From the NCBI GenBank assembly GCA_964019135.1, contig OZ025253.1, positions 10,421,059-10,485,058 of the forward strand: a DNA stretch of 64,000 nucleotides, written 5' to 3'. Source of the DNA: Arenicola marina (lineage: Eukaryota; Annelida; Polychaeta; Arenicolidae). Below are positions 1 through 10,830 of this stretch, piece after piece. The notes under the pieces were generated by a model that searched no databases, was not told where the DNA came from, and worked only from the letters and a program-made list of their open reading frames with translations. Positions within the stretch are counted from its first letter, which is position 1. Each line of letters starts with the position of its first letter. The translations under genes and the position numbers were made by a program.

Positions 1-1575
1 GTGGAACAGAGCGGGTTGTGGACAGGAGTGTGGGGGTGGAACAGAGCGGGTTGTGGACAGGAGTGTGGGGGTGGAACAGAGCGGGTTGTGGACAGGCGTG
101 TGGGGGTGAACAGAGCGGGTTGTGGACAGGAGTGTGGGTGGAACAGAGCGGGTTGTGGACCGGAGTGTGTGGGTGGAACAGAGCGAGTTGTGGACAGGAG
201 TGTGGGGTGGAACAGAGCGGGTTGTGGACTGGAGTGTGGGGGTGGAACAGAGCGGGTTGTGGACCGGAGTGTGGGGGTGGAACAGAGCGGGTTGTGGGCC
301 GGAGTGTGGGGGTGGAACAGAGCGGGTTGTGGACTGGAGTGTGGGGGTGGAACAGAGCGGGTTGTGGACAGGAGTGTGGGGGTGGAACAGAGCGGGTTGT
401 GGACAGGAGTGTGGGGGTGAACAGAGCGGGTTGTGGACAGGAGTGTGGGTGGAACAGAGCGGGTTGTGGACCGGAGTGTGTGGGTGGAACAGAGCGAGTT
501 GTGGACAGGAGTGTGGGGTGGAACAGAGCGGGTTGTGGACTGGAGTGTGGGGGTGGAACAGAGCGGGTTGTGGACCGGAGTGTGGGGGTGGAACAGAGCG
601 GGTTGTGGACTGGAGTGTGGGGGTGGAACAGAGCGGGTTGTGGACAGGAGTGTGGGGGTGGAACAGAGCGGGTTGTGGACTGGAGTGTGGGGGTGGAACA
701 GAGCGGGTTGTGGACTGGAGTGTGGAGGTGGAACAGAGCGGGTTGTGGACCGGAGTGTGGGGGTGGAACAGAGCGGGTTGTGGACTGGAGTGTGGGGGTG
801 GAACAGAGCGGGTTGTGGGCTGGAGTGTGGGGGTGGAACAGAGCGGGTTGTGGACAGGAGTGTGGGGGTGGAACAGAGCGGGTTGTGGACTGGAGTGTGG
901 GGGTGGAACAGAGCGGGTTGTGGACAGGAGTGTGGGGGTGGAACAGAGCGGGTTGTGGACAGGAGTGTGGGGGTGGAACAGAGCGGGTTGTGGACTGGAG
1001 TGTGGGGGTGGAACAGAGCGGGTTGTGGACAGGAGTGTGGGGGTGGAACAGAGCGGGTTGTGGACTGGAGTGTGGGGGTGGAACAGAGCGGGTTGTGGAC
1101 AGGAGTGTGGGGGTGGAACAGAGCGGGTTGTGGGCTGGAGTGTGGGGGTGGAACAGAGCGGGTTGTGGACAGGAGTGTGGGGGTGGAACAGAGCGGGTTG
1201 TGGACTGGAGTGTGGGGGTGGAACAGAGCGGGTTGTGGACAGGAGTGTGGGGGTGGAACAGAGCGGGTTGTGGACAGGAGTGTGGGGGTGGAACAGAGCG
1301 GGTTGTGGACTGGAGTGTGAGGGTGGAACAGAGCGGGTTGTGGACAGGAGTGTGGGGTGGAACAGAGCGGGTTGTGGGCTGGAGTGTGAGGGTGGAACAG
1401 AGCGGGTTGTGGACCTGAGTGTGGGGGTGGAACAGAGCGGGTTGTGGACTGGAGTGTGGGGGTGGAACAGAGCGGGTTGTGGACCTGGGTGTGGGGGTGG
1501 AACAGAGCGGGTTGTGGACTGGAGTGTGAGGGTGGAACAGAGCGGGTTGTGGACAGGAGTGTGGGGTGGAACAAA
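1..1575. repeat. 35-bp G-rich minisatellite array, open at window start
   Basis: About 45 head-to-tail copies of a 35-bp unit with the core GAACAGAGCGGGTTGTGG followed by a variable ACAGGAGTG/ACTGGAGTG/ACCGGAGTG block and a run of four or five G. Units differ mostly at the base after GGAC (A, T or C) and in G-run length; a few are shortened to 32-34 bp. A block starting near 101 (with the rare GTGAACAG, GTGTGTGGG and GAGCGAG variants in the same order) recurs near 412, a shift of 311 bp, so a multi-unit segment was duplicated. The unit has no TAA, TAG or TGA in any forward register, which produces stop-free frames of several hundred codons; these are not evidence for a gene because the unit length is not a multiple of three. 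The array begins before base 1, so its full size is unknown. Confidence 0.97.
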
Positions 1576-1642
1576 GCAGTTTGCGGACTCGAGCCTATGG
1601 ACATGAGCGGGTTGCGGACTCGAGCCTATGGACATGAGCGGG
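1570..1642. repeat. Diverged 31-bp edge units of the first array
   Basis: At its right end the 35-bp array changes to a related 31-bp unit containing GTTTGCGGACTCGAGCC or GTTGCGGACTCGAGCC followed by TATGGACATGAGCGGG. Two full copies and one partial copy are visible. Edge units that differ from the homogenised interior are expected when unequal exchange acts mainly inside the array. Confidence 0.8.
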
Positions 1643-2053
1643 GGTGCAACACGAAAAGAGAAAGAAACGAAAAGAAAGCAGGAAGAAATTGCACATAATT
1701 AACTAAGAAGACGTGCGAGAAGCGAGGGAGACGGGAAGGAATAGCCCGGATGTGAGATGAAAGGGATAGAACATAAGAGGGTAAATCAGAGACAGAGATA
1801 CAACGAGAGAGACAGAGAGATAAATACGGGTATCGGACCAGCTGCGGACCCCATGAAATCAATTCCGATGGGTATAAGCGACGCACCACAGAGGATTAAT
1901 TACTTGTGGACGCCGCGGATGCTTCGATGCTGTGTTTATTAGAGGCAGGAACCTATGTCACTATATACCGGACACCAAGACACGCATAGAAACCCAAATG
2001 AAGGTATTTCCGTGTTCTTTCTCATCCTCGCAGTAACGATCCAGGACGACGAA
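1643..2053. other. Short spacer between two minisatellites, no gene seen
   Basis: The spacer has an A/G-rich stretch (about 1650-1830, with many GAAA and GAGA motifs) and ordinary unique sequence up to the first 14-bp unit. I see no coding or RNA feature. Confidence 0.6.
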
Positions 2054-3906
2054 TGTCAATGTCCTCGAGTCAATGTCCTCCTGTCAATGTCCTCGTGTCA
2101 ATGTCCTCGTGTCAATGTCCTCGTGTCAATGTCCTCGTGTCAATGTCCTCGTGTCAATGTCCTCGTGTCAATGTCCTCGTGGCAATGTCCTCGTGGCAAT
2201 GTCCTCGAGTCAATGTCCTCGTGTCAATATCCTCGTGCCAATGTCCTGGTGTCAATGTCCTCGTGTCAATATTCTCTTGTCAATGTCCTTGTGTCAATGT
2301 CCTCGTGTCAATGTCCTCAAGTCTATGTCCTCGTGTCAATGATCTCTTGTCAATGTCCCCGTGTCAATGTCCTCGAGTCTATATCCTCGTGTCAATATAC
2401 TCTTGTCAATGTCCTTGTGTCAATGTCCTCGTGTCAATGTCCTCGAGTCTATGTCCTCGTGTCAATGATCTCTTGTCAATGTCCTCGTGTCAATGTCCTA
2501 GTGTCAATATACTCTTGTCAATGTCCTTGTGTCAATGTCCTCGTGTCAATGTCCTCGTGTCAATGTCCTAGTGTCAATATACTCTTGTCAATGTCCTTGT
2601 GTCAATGTCTTCGGGTCAATGTCCTCGTGTCAATGTCCTCGTGTCAATGTCCTAGTGTCAATATACTCTTGTCAATGTCCTCGTGTCAATGTCCTCGTGT
2701 CAATGTCCTCGTGTCAATGTCCTCGTGGCAATGTCCTCGAGTCAATGTCCTCGTGTCAATATCCTCGTGCCAATGTCCTGGTGTCAATGTCCTCGTGTCA
2801 ATATTCTCTTGTCAATGTCCTTGTGTCAATGTCCTCGTGTCAATGTCCTCAAGTCTATGTCCTCGTGTCAATGATCTCTTGTCAATGTCCCCGTGTCAAT
2901 GTCCTCGAGTCTATATCCTCGTGTCAATATACTCTTGTCAATGTCCTTGTGTCAATGTCCTCGTGTCAATGTCCTCGAGTCTATGTCCTCGTGTCAATGA
3001 TCTCTTGTCAATGTCCTCGTGTCAATGTCCTAGTGTCAATATACTCTTGTCAATGTCCTTGTGTCAATGTCCTCGTGTCAATGTCCTCAAGTCTATGTCC
3101 TCGTGTCAATGATCTCTTGTCAATGTCCCCGTGTCAATGTCCTCGAGTCTATATCCTCGTGTCAATATACTCTTGTCAATGTCCTTGTGTCAATGTCCTC
3201 GTGTCAATGTCCTCGAGTCTATGTCCTCGTGTCAATGATCTCTTGTCAATGTCCTCGTGTCAATGTCCTAGTGTCAATATACTCTTGTCAATGTCCTTGT
3301 GTCAATGTCCTCGTGTCTATGTCCTCGTGTCAATGTCCTAGTGTCAATATACTCTTGTCAATGTCCTTGTGTCAATGTCTTCGGGTCCATGTCCTCGTGT
3401 CAGTGTCCTCGTGTCAATGATCTCTTGTCAATGTCCCCGTGTCAATGTCTTCGTGTCAATGTCTTCGTGTCAATGTCCTCGTGTCAATTTCCACGTGTCA
3501 ATGTCCCCGTGTCAATGTCCCCGTGTCAATGTCCTCGTGTCAATGTCCTAGTGTCAATGATCTCTTGTCAATGTCCCCGTGTCAATGTCTTCGTGTAAAT
3601 GTCTTCGTGTCAATGTCCTCGTGTCAATTTCCACGTGTCAATGTCCCCGTGTCAATGTCCCCGTGTCAATGTCCTCGTGTCAATGTCCTAGTGTCAATGA
3701 TCTCTTGTCAATGTCCCCGTGTCAATGTCTTCGTGTCAATGTCTTCGTGTCAATGTCCTCGTGTCAATTTCCACGTGTCAATGTCCCCGTGTCAATGTCC
3801 CCGTGTCAATGTCCCCGTGTCAATGTCCCCGTGTCAATGTCCCCGTGTCAATGTCCCCGTGTCAGTTTTCACGTGTCAATGTCCTCGTGTCAAGGTCGTC
3901 GTGCAA
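2054..3906. repeat. 14-bp minisatellite array (TGTCAATGTCCTCG)
   Basis: About 130 copies of a 14-bp unit with common variants AATATACTCT, AATGATCTCT, AATGTCCCCG and AATTTCCACG. The variants occur in fixed order, giving higher-order repeats. The run with GTGGCAATGTCCTCGAG near 2191 recurs near 2723 (shift 532 bp, 38 units). The run with ATGTCCTCAAGTC recurs at 2311, 2843 and 3081 (shifts 532 and 238 bp, 38 and 17 units). A separate 140-bp period with TTTCCACGTG dominates 3480-3780. Because 14 is not divisible by three, each frame reads a 14-residue peptide repeat (VNVL/SMSS/CQCPR type). The resulting 385-codon frame is a by-product of a unit without stop triplets, not a gene. Confidence 0.97.
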
Positions 3907-4640
3907 TACTCAATAGTAACTATAACCGGTGTCAGTTGCTTAGTGGACGCACCGTAGATTTGCTGATGTCGATTGCTCCACAAAACTTCAGGTCGGAATA
4001 AGGAGCAAGCGTTGTTCCTGGGCCGATCTATGGATTCGTTGACGCCCATCAGTATTGGGCGTAAACATAGCTTTTACTTTAACTACAATACGGTTTTTCC
4101 GCTTATGACATCTACGATGAACCGTAGACCATGGCCACGATGGTGGGAGGGTGGGTGTGTGGGTGGATGGGAGGGTGGGAGGGTAGGTGCGTGGAGAGGG
4201 GGGTATTTATGTATATATATATGCACTGAATCAGGATCAGAATAGTTTTATTTGGTCAAGCATCCATCACAGAACAAACAGAATCAAGAAAGACACACTG
4301 TTGTAATGTTTAAACAGGAAGATAGCATATTATGGACTGCTTGACCGAGGAGACTCACATTAAGACTGCCGGTCAGTCGCTAGCATGTGAGCCAACTCTT
4401 TAAAAAAACACGATAGCTCAACCCAGTTACGCTACATCAACACTATTATTCCAACAGATCTAACTTGTCCCTGATTCTATGGGCAATATTATATTAACAC
4501 AGTAACAGCAAATGTGGCATGTGAAAGAAAGAGAAAAGGGCACACAGAGAAAAAAACACAGATGGCCCAAATGAACAGATCTATATGTTGATTTTGGTGC
4601 ACACATATAATACGCAGGCGAGGGTGTATATATTAACTTC
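3907..4640. other. Spacer with short G-rich and TA microsatellites
   Basis: Mostly unique A/T-rich sequence. A short GGGTGGGTGTGTGGGTGGATGG tract occurs at about 4143-4202 and a (TA)n stretch at about 4208-4222. No gene, RNA or transposon end was recognised. Confidence 0.55.
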
Positions 4641-4990
4641 TTAGAGCAATATATTCTGTATTTTTTGGTATTACCAACCTCTTCCCCGTGTCAACTAAGT
4701 ATATTCTGTCTTGAATTTAAATCCAGAGAAGCAATTTGGTCACCGGAGCAGTAGTTGGTGGCCGGCTTTATATCCCTGCGCCTGTTCGCTGTTCGATATT
4801 TTGTGTGTGATATCGACCGCGGCTCGCTATCACGTCCTCGCGCGATATAAATAAACTGCGCAGTTTTATGTTGAAATTGTTGTTTTACAGACTCTCAGAG
4901 ATATAAAACATATATGCATCATAATTTAGAGACACTTTTAGTCTTGATTCTAAAATGTAAATAAAATCCAAGATGGCGCATGTAAGTATA
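4641..4990 (+). repeat. Dispersed repeat family 1, copy A (longest)
   Basis: This roughly 350-bp sequence is related along most of its length to 8451-8677 and, in inverse orientation, to 62134-62450. Shared landmarks in order are GCAATATATTCTGTA, AAGTATATTCTGTCTTG, TTTAAATCC, GTTGGTGGCCGGCT, ATATCCCTGCG, CTGTTCGCTGTTCG, GACCGCGGCTCGCTA, TTTACAGACTC, AGATATAAAACATAT, and ACTTTTAGTCTTGA. The right end AAGATGGCGCATGTAAGTA is shared with copy C but not B. No coding potential or terminal inverted repeat was recognised, so the class is unknown. The left boundary is set by similarity to copy B. Confidence 0.85.
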
Positions 4991-5019
4991 TTGATTTAAG
5001 TCTGTGTAGATACATGTAA

Positions 5020-5365
5020 TGCCCTGCTCACATAGACTAAGACTGGTCGGCCGACGTCAGAGCTCGCCCACGCCACCGAGCCACCAAAGCGGCCACAAAT
5101 CGGCCGAGCTCGGCCGAGCTCGGCCGAGAGGTCGGCCGAGAGGTCGGCCGACCTCCGCCGACCTAAGGAAATTGGCCGAGCTCGGCCTGGTTTTAATGTC
5201 TGCATTAAAACTGGAAAGGCCTCGGCCGAGCACCTGAAATGAGCCACCGAGCAGCAATGCTCGGCCGAGGTCGGCCGAGGTCACGGCCGATTTGGGGCCG
5301 ATTTGGGGCCAATTTCCCCCTTTTTAGCTCGGCCGAGGCGTCGGTGGGTCTATGTGAGCAGGGCA
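5020..5365. mobile_element. Foldback MITE, Harbinger-like TAA target duplication
   Basis: The element is bounded by perfect 18-bp terminal inverted repeats, TGCCCTGCTCACATAGAC at 5020-5037 and its reverse complement at 5348-5365. Directly outside are TAA at 5017-5019 and TAA at 5366-5368. A 3-bp TWA duplication is the known signature of PIF/Harbinger transposons, so a non-autonomous Harbinger-type element is the best guess. The interior is unusually GC-rich and built of CGGCCGAG/CTCGGCCG words in both orientations, so most of the element can fold on itself. It has no transposase; apparent frames on both strands are by-products of the palindromic interior. It lies just beyond dispersed repeat copy A. 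Confidence 0.85.
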
Positions 5366-5368
5366 TAA

Positions 5369-6410
5369 ATGAGAGTACATACAGACTCATGTGGGTGGAG
5401 ACTGGCTACAATACATACACATAGCCCGGGTAGTACAGACACACTCGGTGCTCAGTTGGTAGCGAACGACCGCTATCGAAAACATCAACAGCGGGCCAGA
5501 GAATTGATATATTACATCTATACATGTTAAGTCTCAAATCTCTGGACCCGTTTTAATTTCATCGATTTTTTTCATGGGTAAAGGCGGGTTAAAACTCCAA
5601 TCCCTCGCCAACCCCACGAGGCTATATTTTAAGTCTGGCCCCGGAGAGGCCAAATAGACGACTCGGTTCTGTCGTAAATAAGTCCATCTGTGATGAAGCT
5701 ATGTGTCCATAAAGGTCATGCCAAAAAGCAAAAGTGACTTTGCTGTAAGCAAGTTCGCTGGTCTTTGCGGTCGTATGTAAATCTTGACAGCCCTATTTGG
5801 GCGGACGTTGTTTAGGCATCGCTTTAGGTATTCTTGTGGTGCTCAGTTGACTGTCTTTAGGTACTCCAGGTGGAATACTTCCTTTATGTAAAATATTGCC
5901 TCAGGCGTTGCCCAGCAGGCAATAAGTCTAGACGTATCTAATATAGAACATTTTACACGGCTAAATTATACCACTCGGCTAAATTTATGTTTTAAAATGG
6001 ACAGATAATTGAAGGATCCTTAAATGTCAACTTGATATATAACAGCGTGGTGCTGAAGGATTCAGCTGATCAATTCAGTTCCGCCTAGAATTAAAGTTCT
6101 TTATGTAAATTAAATGTTGTTTTTTGATGACATGCATGGCATAATTGTTATATGCTGTATCATTGAAATAAAACAAAGGACCAGCGTTTTAATCGAGGTT
6201 GAAAAGTCACCCAATTGAACTCTGCGGATGATGTTTCCGTCGACGAGAGAGTGAAGAGTAAGTACCAACCCTCTCTTCCCCCACCGACTGGAGCCACACG
6301 ACATCGTCCAGTCCAGAATACAACGGCAACAAATTAAATCTTTGACATAAAACACCATGGCGACGACCTGGTCCTCAGAGACGAGATCACGCACCAAACC
6401 ACTCCCCCTT
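5369..6410. other. Unique sequence, no gene recognised
   Basis: No protein similarity or repeat was recognised. A tRNA-box-A-like string, GCTCAGTTGGTAGCG (5452-5466), has no convincing box B behind it. The sequence around 5930-6100 is A/T-rich. Confidence 0.5.
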
Positions 6411-6570
6411 TTCACCCCCCCCCCCCCCCCCACTACCTCCAGACACTTAATCCCATCCCCCTCTCATCACATCCCGACACGTAAACCCCCTCCCCTACCT
6501 ATAAGATTTTCTTTTATTATATCTGCAATAGCGCAAGAGGGGCTACCCATCCCCCCCCCCACCCCCCTCC
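6411..6570. repeat. C-rich low-complexity tract
   Basis: Runs of ten or more C at about 6413-6430 and 6548-6568, with CCCCTCC words between. Open frames here encode proline-rich low-complexity peptides and are not believable genes. Confidence 0.8.
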
Positions 6571-6854
6571 TGAAAAAGCCTCCTTCGTTCACCTGCCGCT
6601 TGGTTTCATATACCCGTTCACCCAGGCAGGCAATCCTCTTGGCCTACCTACCCCACTTCCCTCCGCACTCCTTAAAAGAGACTGAAAGCAAAGAAACACA
6701 TTTTCATCTCTGATTGAACATCAAGTGAGCCCTTTGCGGGTAATTCCGAACCGTCACCACCTGCGCCTGGGATGTACGGGACCAGTAGCCAATCAGAGGC
6801 CGGCGTCCCCGACGCTGACCGCCCGGTACTGCTGTCAGGAGGCATGGGGGTGAG

Positions 6855-7365
6855 ATGGCCTGGGGTATCACCGCAAGACTAGGAAAAACAGGCGAATGGG
6901 GTGGGGCAGGGATGGCAAGGTGACGGGGTGAGGTTGAGGGTATAAAAGGGGTGAGGGATGTATAAGGGATGTGGTGGGTGGGTGTGAGGGGAGGGGGGGG
7001 GGTACAGGAGGTATGGGAGATATGCGAGAGGTAGATAAGGGGTAGGGTGGTCTTGGAAAGCGTAGGAGCAGTAGAGAAGGCGTATGAGCCGTAGGGATGA
7101 CATAGGAGAGCAGGGGTCACAGGGAGGGTATGGGTGGTATACGGTGGGGGTAGTTAGGAGACAGGAGTATGTCAGAAAGCCAAGGGGTGATAGAGATGAG
7201 GTAGGTGTAGGAATGGGTAAGGGAGATGGGGGATATGTGGGGGGGGGGGGAGGCATGGGAGATGCGGCGAGGGGGTTGTGGGAGAGTATAGAGGGGGTAT
7301 GGCAGCTATGGGATGGTGTAGAAAGGGGGTAGAAGGACGGGGTGTGGGATATGCGGTGAGAGGGG
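6855..7365. repeat. Degenerate G-rich purine tract
   Basis: About 500 bases of short imperfect words such as GGGTATGGGAGATATG, AGGGGTAGG and GGGATGTATAAGGG, with G runs of 9-13 near 6991-7000 and 7239-7252. It looks like an old minisatellite of short unit (about 8-16 bp) that has lost regularity. Overlapping frames on both strands are compositional. Confidence 0.75.
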
Positions 7366-8450
7366 TTGTCGGAGTTCCTTCTATCGTTGCTTGCACACAC
7401 TTAAGGACAATGAAATAAGAATATAACCGCCTTCCTATGTAGTCTTGGGCGCGCTCACCACCGTGACACGTATGAGTTGAGTTTAACCGGCTTAGACGAG
7501 AATGTGATTCCATGAAACTTCACAGCCGTGAGAGCAGCGACCAATGGCTAAAAGCGATGGCAAGCAACCTGTGGGGGTCATTGTTAGCAGCCAAATTGGA
7601 TATAAAGTACAAAAAAATAAAAATTTCCCTGTGACAGTCCTGTGGTTCTTGATCAGGCATATGCAGAAAACATATATTTTTCGTTATTATTGTGAATTTG
7701 ATTTAAAATGTTAAATTTGGGTAGAAAACTGGGATATCCTGGGAAAAGGTTTGTGCAAGGTAATTCAATTGCATAGACGCCGTTTCCATATTGAAGCGTA
7801 CTTTTCATGCATTATCCATTGTGTAAAGTTTACATATGTATTCTACAAGTCAATCGGCCAGATGACAGATTATACTGTTCTAGACCCAGAAGAACAGAGT
7901 AGTAAAATATCCTGATTTATCTAGGTATGCCCACTTTTACATTTAATATTTATTCAAGTGCAACTCATTCATGATAATTGCCGATATCTCTAGTTCTAAT
8001 GCATAGCTCAATCAGCAATGAATAAGATGAGCCTAAATTGATGTGTTCATCGTTGCATAAAAAAGAAGATTATATGGTCAATTTATGTCAAATATGCATT
8101 CATGAAATCAAACTTTCACGAATATAAACGCAATGGTAATTAAAGAAGTTAAGTGGCCATGGTTGGCAGATATATCGTGATGATGGTTTTGATCTTCTTT
8201 CTTGGTGTCATTTTGAATCATGCTTCCGTTTATGTGGAAACACTATAGCCTTAAAGGCATCTCAGCTATATCGGTAACGTTCCTTTGCTTACGTTAAGCT
8301 TAAAGTTTCCAAAGTTCGGTAGCTCGCAAACTAGTTGGATCTAGTTGACCAACATCACATATGAGCCACGCAGATTATCGATGGAGTGCTGACCCGGCAT
8401 GCATCGCGCAATAGTCGGACTTTTTCATGGTTGATTTTTTGGGATTTACT
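7366..8450. other. A/T-rich unique sequence, no gene seen
   Basis: Stops are frequent in all frames. No repeat partner was found elsewhere in the window. It could be intergenic or intronic. Confidence 0.5.
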
Positions 8451-8677
8451 TTAAAGCAATATATTCTGTAATTTTTTGTATTACCAACCTCTTCCCCATA
8501 TCCAATAAGTATATTCAGTCTTGCCTTTAAATCCCCAAAGCATATGGGCTATCCGGAGAGAAGCAATGTAAATAAACCTCGTAGTTTTATGTTGAAATTG
8601 TCATTTTACAGACTCTCGGAGATATAAAACATATATGCATCATAATTTAGAGATACTTTTAGTCTTGATTCTAAAGT
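8451..8677 (+). repeat. Dispersed repeat family 1, copy B (internally deleted)
   Basis: It shares with copy A the start GCAATATATTCTGTA, the CAACCTCTTCCCC block, TTTAAATCC, the AGAGAAGCAAT block, and the right half TTTTATGTTGAAATTGT, TTTACAGACTCTC, GAGATATAAAACATATATGC and ACTTTTAGTCTTGATTCTAA. Compared with A and C it lacks the central GGTGGCCGGCT...CGCGCGAT portion. The break joins GAAGCAAT directly to GTAAATAAAC, consistent with a simple internal deletion. It keeps CTATCCGGAGAGAAGC, which copy C also has and copy A has lost. Confidence 0.85.
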
Positions 8678-10672
8678 TAAGTTAATATTACGGAATATAT
8701 GAAATGCGTTAAATGTTACGCCATATCTCTTCACAAATTCGCTGGGTGTGAGATCAGAACACATTCTGGGCTTTCCTTTTCTGGTGGGAATAGTGGCGAG
8801 GCTGCAAACCGGTGGGTGGCTGGGGGGAGCGGGGGAGGGGGGGGCACGGGGATATAACCTTCCCAAATAATCAATCGAGTACCCAGGTTTCACTTCGGAA
8901 GTGTCACAAGTCTGCTGGATTACCGCCACGGGCCCCTCACACCTTTGATGTAAGAAGACAAAAGAGACTCACCCACAGTACGCTGACAGGAACAAGCTGC
9001 TGCTATTTCCACGTAAAGTTGCCCCCAGGCAACCATTTCCTGTGCTACGCCGCCTCAGCTGCCTGTCACGTGACGCGAAGTGACTGGTGGAGCGTCTCTG
9101 CCCACCAGTGCCCTCTGGCGCCGGAAGAAACCGAAGGACGCTTTTTCCTCAATCAGTGAACGAGACACGGGAACTTTTCTTTGCTCACTTGTCTGTCCCT
9201 TTCTCTTGTTTTATGCCGGCGGTGTGGTGTGTCCGCTAAGTAAGCAAATAGACGCAGTGCACAGATCTGCACTTAGCGTCTGGGAACTGTCGATTGAGTG
9301 GCCAGTAGATTAGCAGGTGCTCTAATAAAACAATGGCATGATGACAATGATGAAAGCAAGTCGGTGCCTACCCGGTAATTGACTCTGTCTTGCTCCACAT
9401 GCTATTCAGACTGGTTTACGTAACATCCGAGCCACTTCCATGGTTCTGTTTCAAGTTCCGGAACCGGTCTGCCTGCACCGGTGACGTAACAACGGTTTGC
9501 TCGGAATCGGTTTAGGTTTGATCACAATTTGATGTTTCCCGGCTTCACAAATCTCAGAAGTCAGTGATATAAAATCCAAAGGAATGGACGACGGAATCCA
9601 ATCACGGCAACATTTGACCGAGCCTCTGTTATCTTCTGTGACTCCAACAAGTTCGCCGGTGCCTCGGATTGGTTACTGTAAGTACAAGTATGTACTAAAT
9701 CAATTACAATATAAGTATATATACATAAATAATATAATATAGCTATATGCATGTATCCGTTACCAACACGGTGCTCCTTTGAACAGGCACGACACGTCCC
9801 CGCTGGTTCCCATGCGACAGGAAGGCAGTCCCGGTAGATTTAATCAATGCCCGTTATCTGGGGTTCTCGTTATAGCGTCGCTGTCCCCCCCCCCCGGTGG
9901 TGGTGGAGGGTAGGAGTGGGGGTGGGAGTGAAAGGTTAGTTGAGAGAGGTGTGTTTGCAGATATTCCTCGGGTAGGGAGGGGCCGATAAGATTGATGTGG
10001 ACGGGGGGGCTATGGTAACCACATGGAGCGGTGGGGGGATGTGGTTGGGAGGAAACAGTAGACGGTGACAAGTGGGAGGGGGGGTGGGGTAGATCTAAAG
10101 GGGAGAATATGCTGCAGACAAGGGTAAACACTGCTGAGTGTCTATGTACCAGATATTACACAAAGTGGGGACTGGGGCAGAGGACATGTTTGCTACAGAC
10201 AAGCCATCCCTGCCCGTGAAAGGTCATAACCCTCTGCCGTACGCGTCCTAGTCATCAAAAGCAGATGATGTGCTTTATGAATGGCCCACACGAGCAAATT
10301 ATCGAGGCTTGCAAACGTGGCTGGATCAATTAACTTCGCCAAATTACATGGCTGATGAATGAGACGGTAAGATAAAGGAGGAGTGAGTCTACCCGCCCAG
10401 GTTATTACTGGTGGCGAGGCCGCCGTGTGGGCCCGGCCATGGGCTGTAGGCACCATGCATCCCCAGCACTGGGCATACTATACACGGCTTGTCAGCCATG
10501 GACGGGCAATGTGTAAGTGGTAACGGTAAGATAAGTAGCAGACGTGCAGACACGGTTCGAAGCTGACATTATTTAGCAGGATAACAGTGATTAGTTTCTT
10601 TGTTGTGGTTAGAAGCTGGTCTCATAAAGATTTGTTTCCTTTACTTTTCGACAGACACTAAACAGCCATCAT
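8678..10672. other. Unique sequence with G/C homopolymers, no gene seen
   Basis: It contains G-rich tracts at about 8812-8850 and 10030-10090 and a C run at 9887-9895. Several short frames exist on both strands but none shows a recognisable domain, and those over the G/C tracts are compositional. Confidence 0.5.
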
Positions 10673-10830
10673 AGCCTACGGTATTAATAGTACGTCTGAG
10701 GACATATATCTACAGGATAAGCATGATTGTCGTATATCGACATAACTATATATATAGCCTGCGGTGATAACAATACATCTGAGTATATATATCTATTGGG
10801 TAAGCATGGTTGTCGTATATCCATATAAAT
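10673..10830. repeat. Diverged tandem duplication, about 83-bp period
   Basis: AGCCTACGGTATTAATAGTAC...GATAAGCATGATTGTCGTATATC is followed about 83 bp later by AGCCTGCGGTGATAACAATAC...GGTAAGCATGGTTGTCGTATATC. The word AGCATGGTTGTCGTA appears again at 14826-14840 beside a TA-rich tract, so the unit may belong to a dispersed repeat. Confidence 0.65.

Noticed and set aside
18..1606. Forward frames of 466 and 494 codons at the window start
   Set aside because: They are produced by a 35-bp unit without stop triplets. The same 35-residue peptide repeat appears in all three frames, and the unit is not a multiple of three, so copy-number change would destroy any reading.
1955..3957. Serine/cysteine-rich frames up to 385 codons (SMSSCQCPR type)
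   Set aside because: Same cause: a 14-bp unit free of stop triplets, with equivalent frames overlapping each other. There is no flanking domain or signal.
5019..5424. Arginine/proline-rich frames on both strands near 5.0-5.4 kb
   Set aside because: They lie entirely within the palindromic MITE; forward and reverse frames resemble each other because the element is an inverted repeat.
5452..5466. GCTCAGTTGGTAGCG resembling a tRNA box A
   Set aside because: No box B at suitable distance and no cloverleaf.
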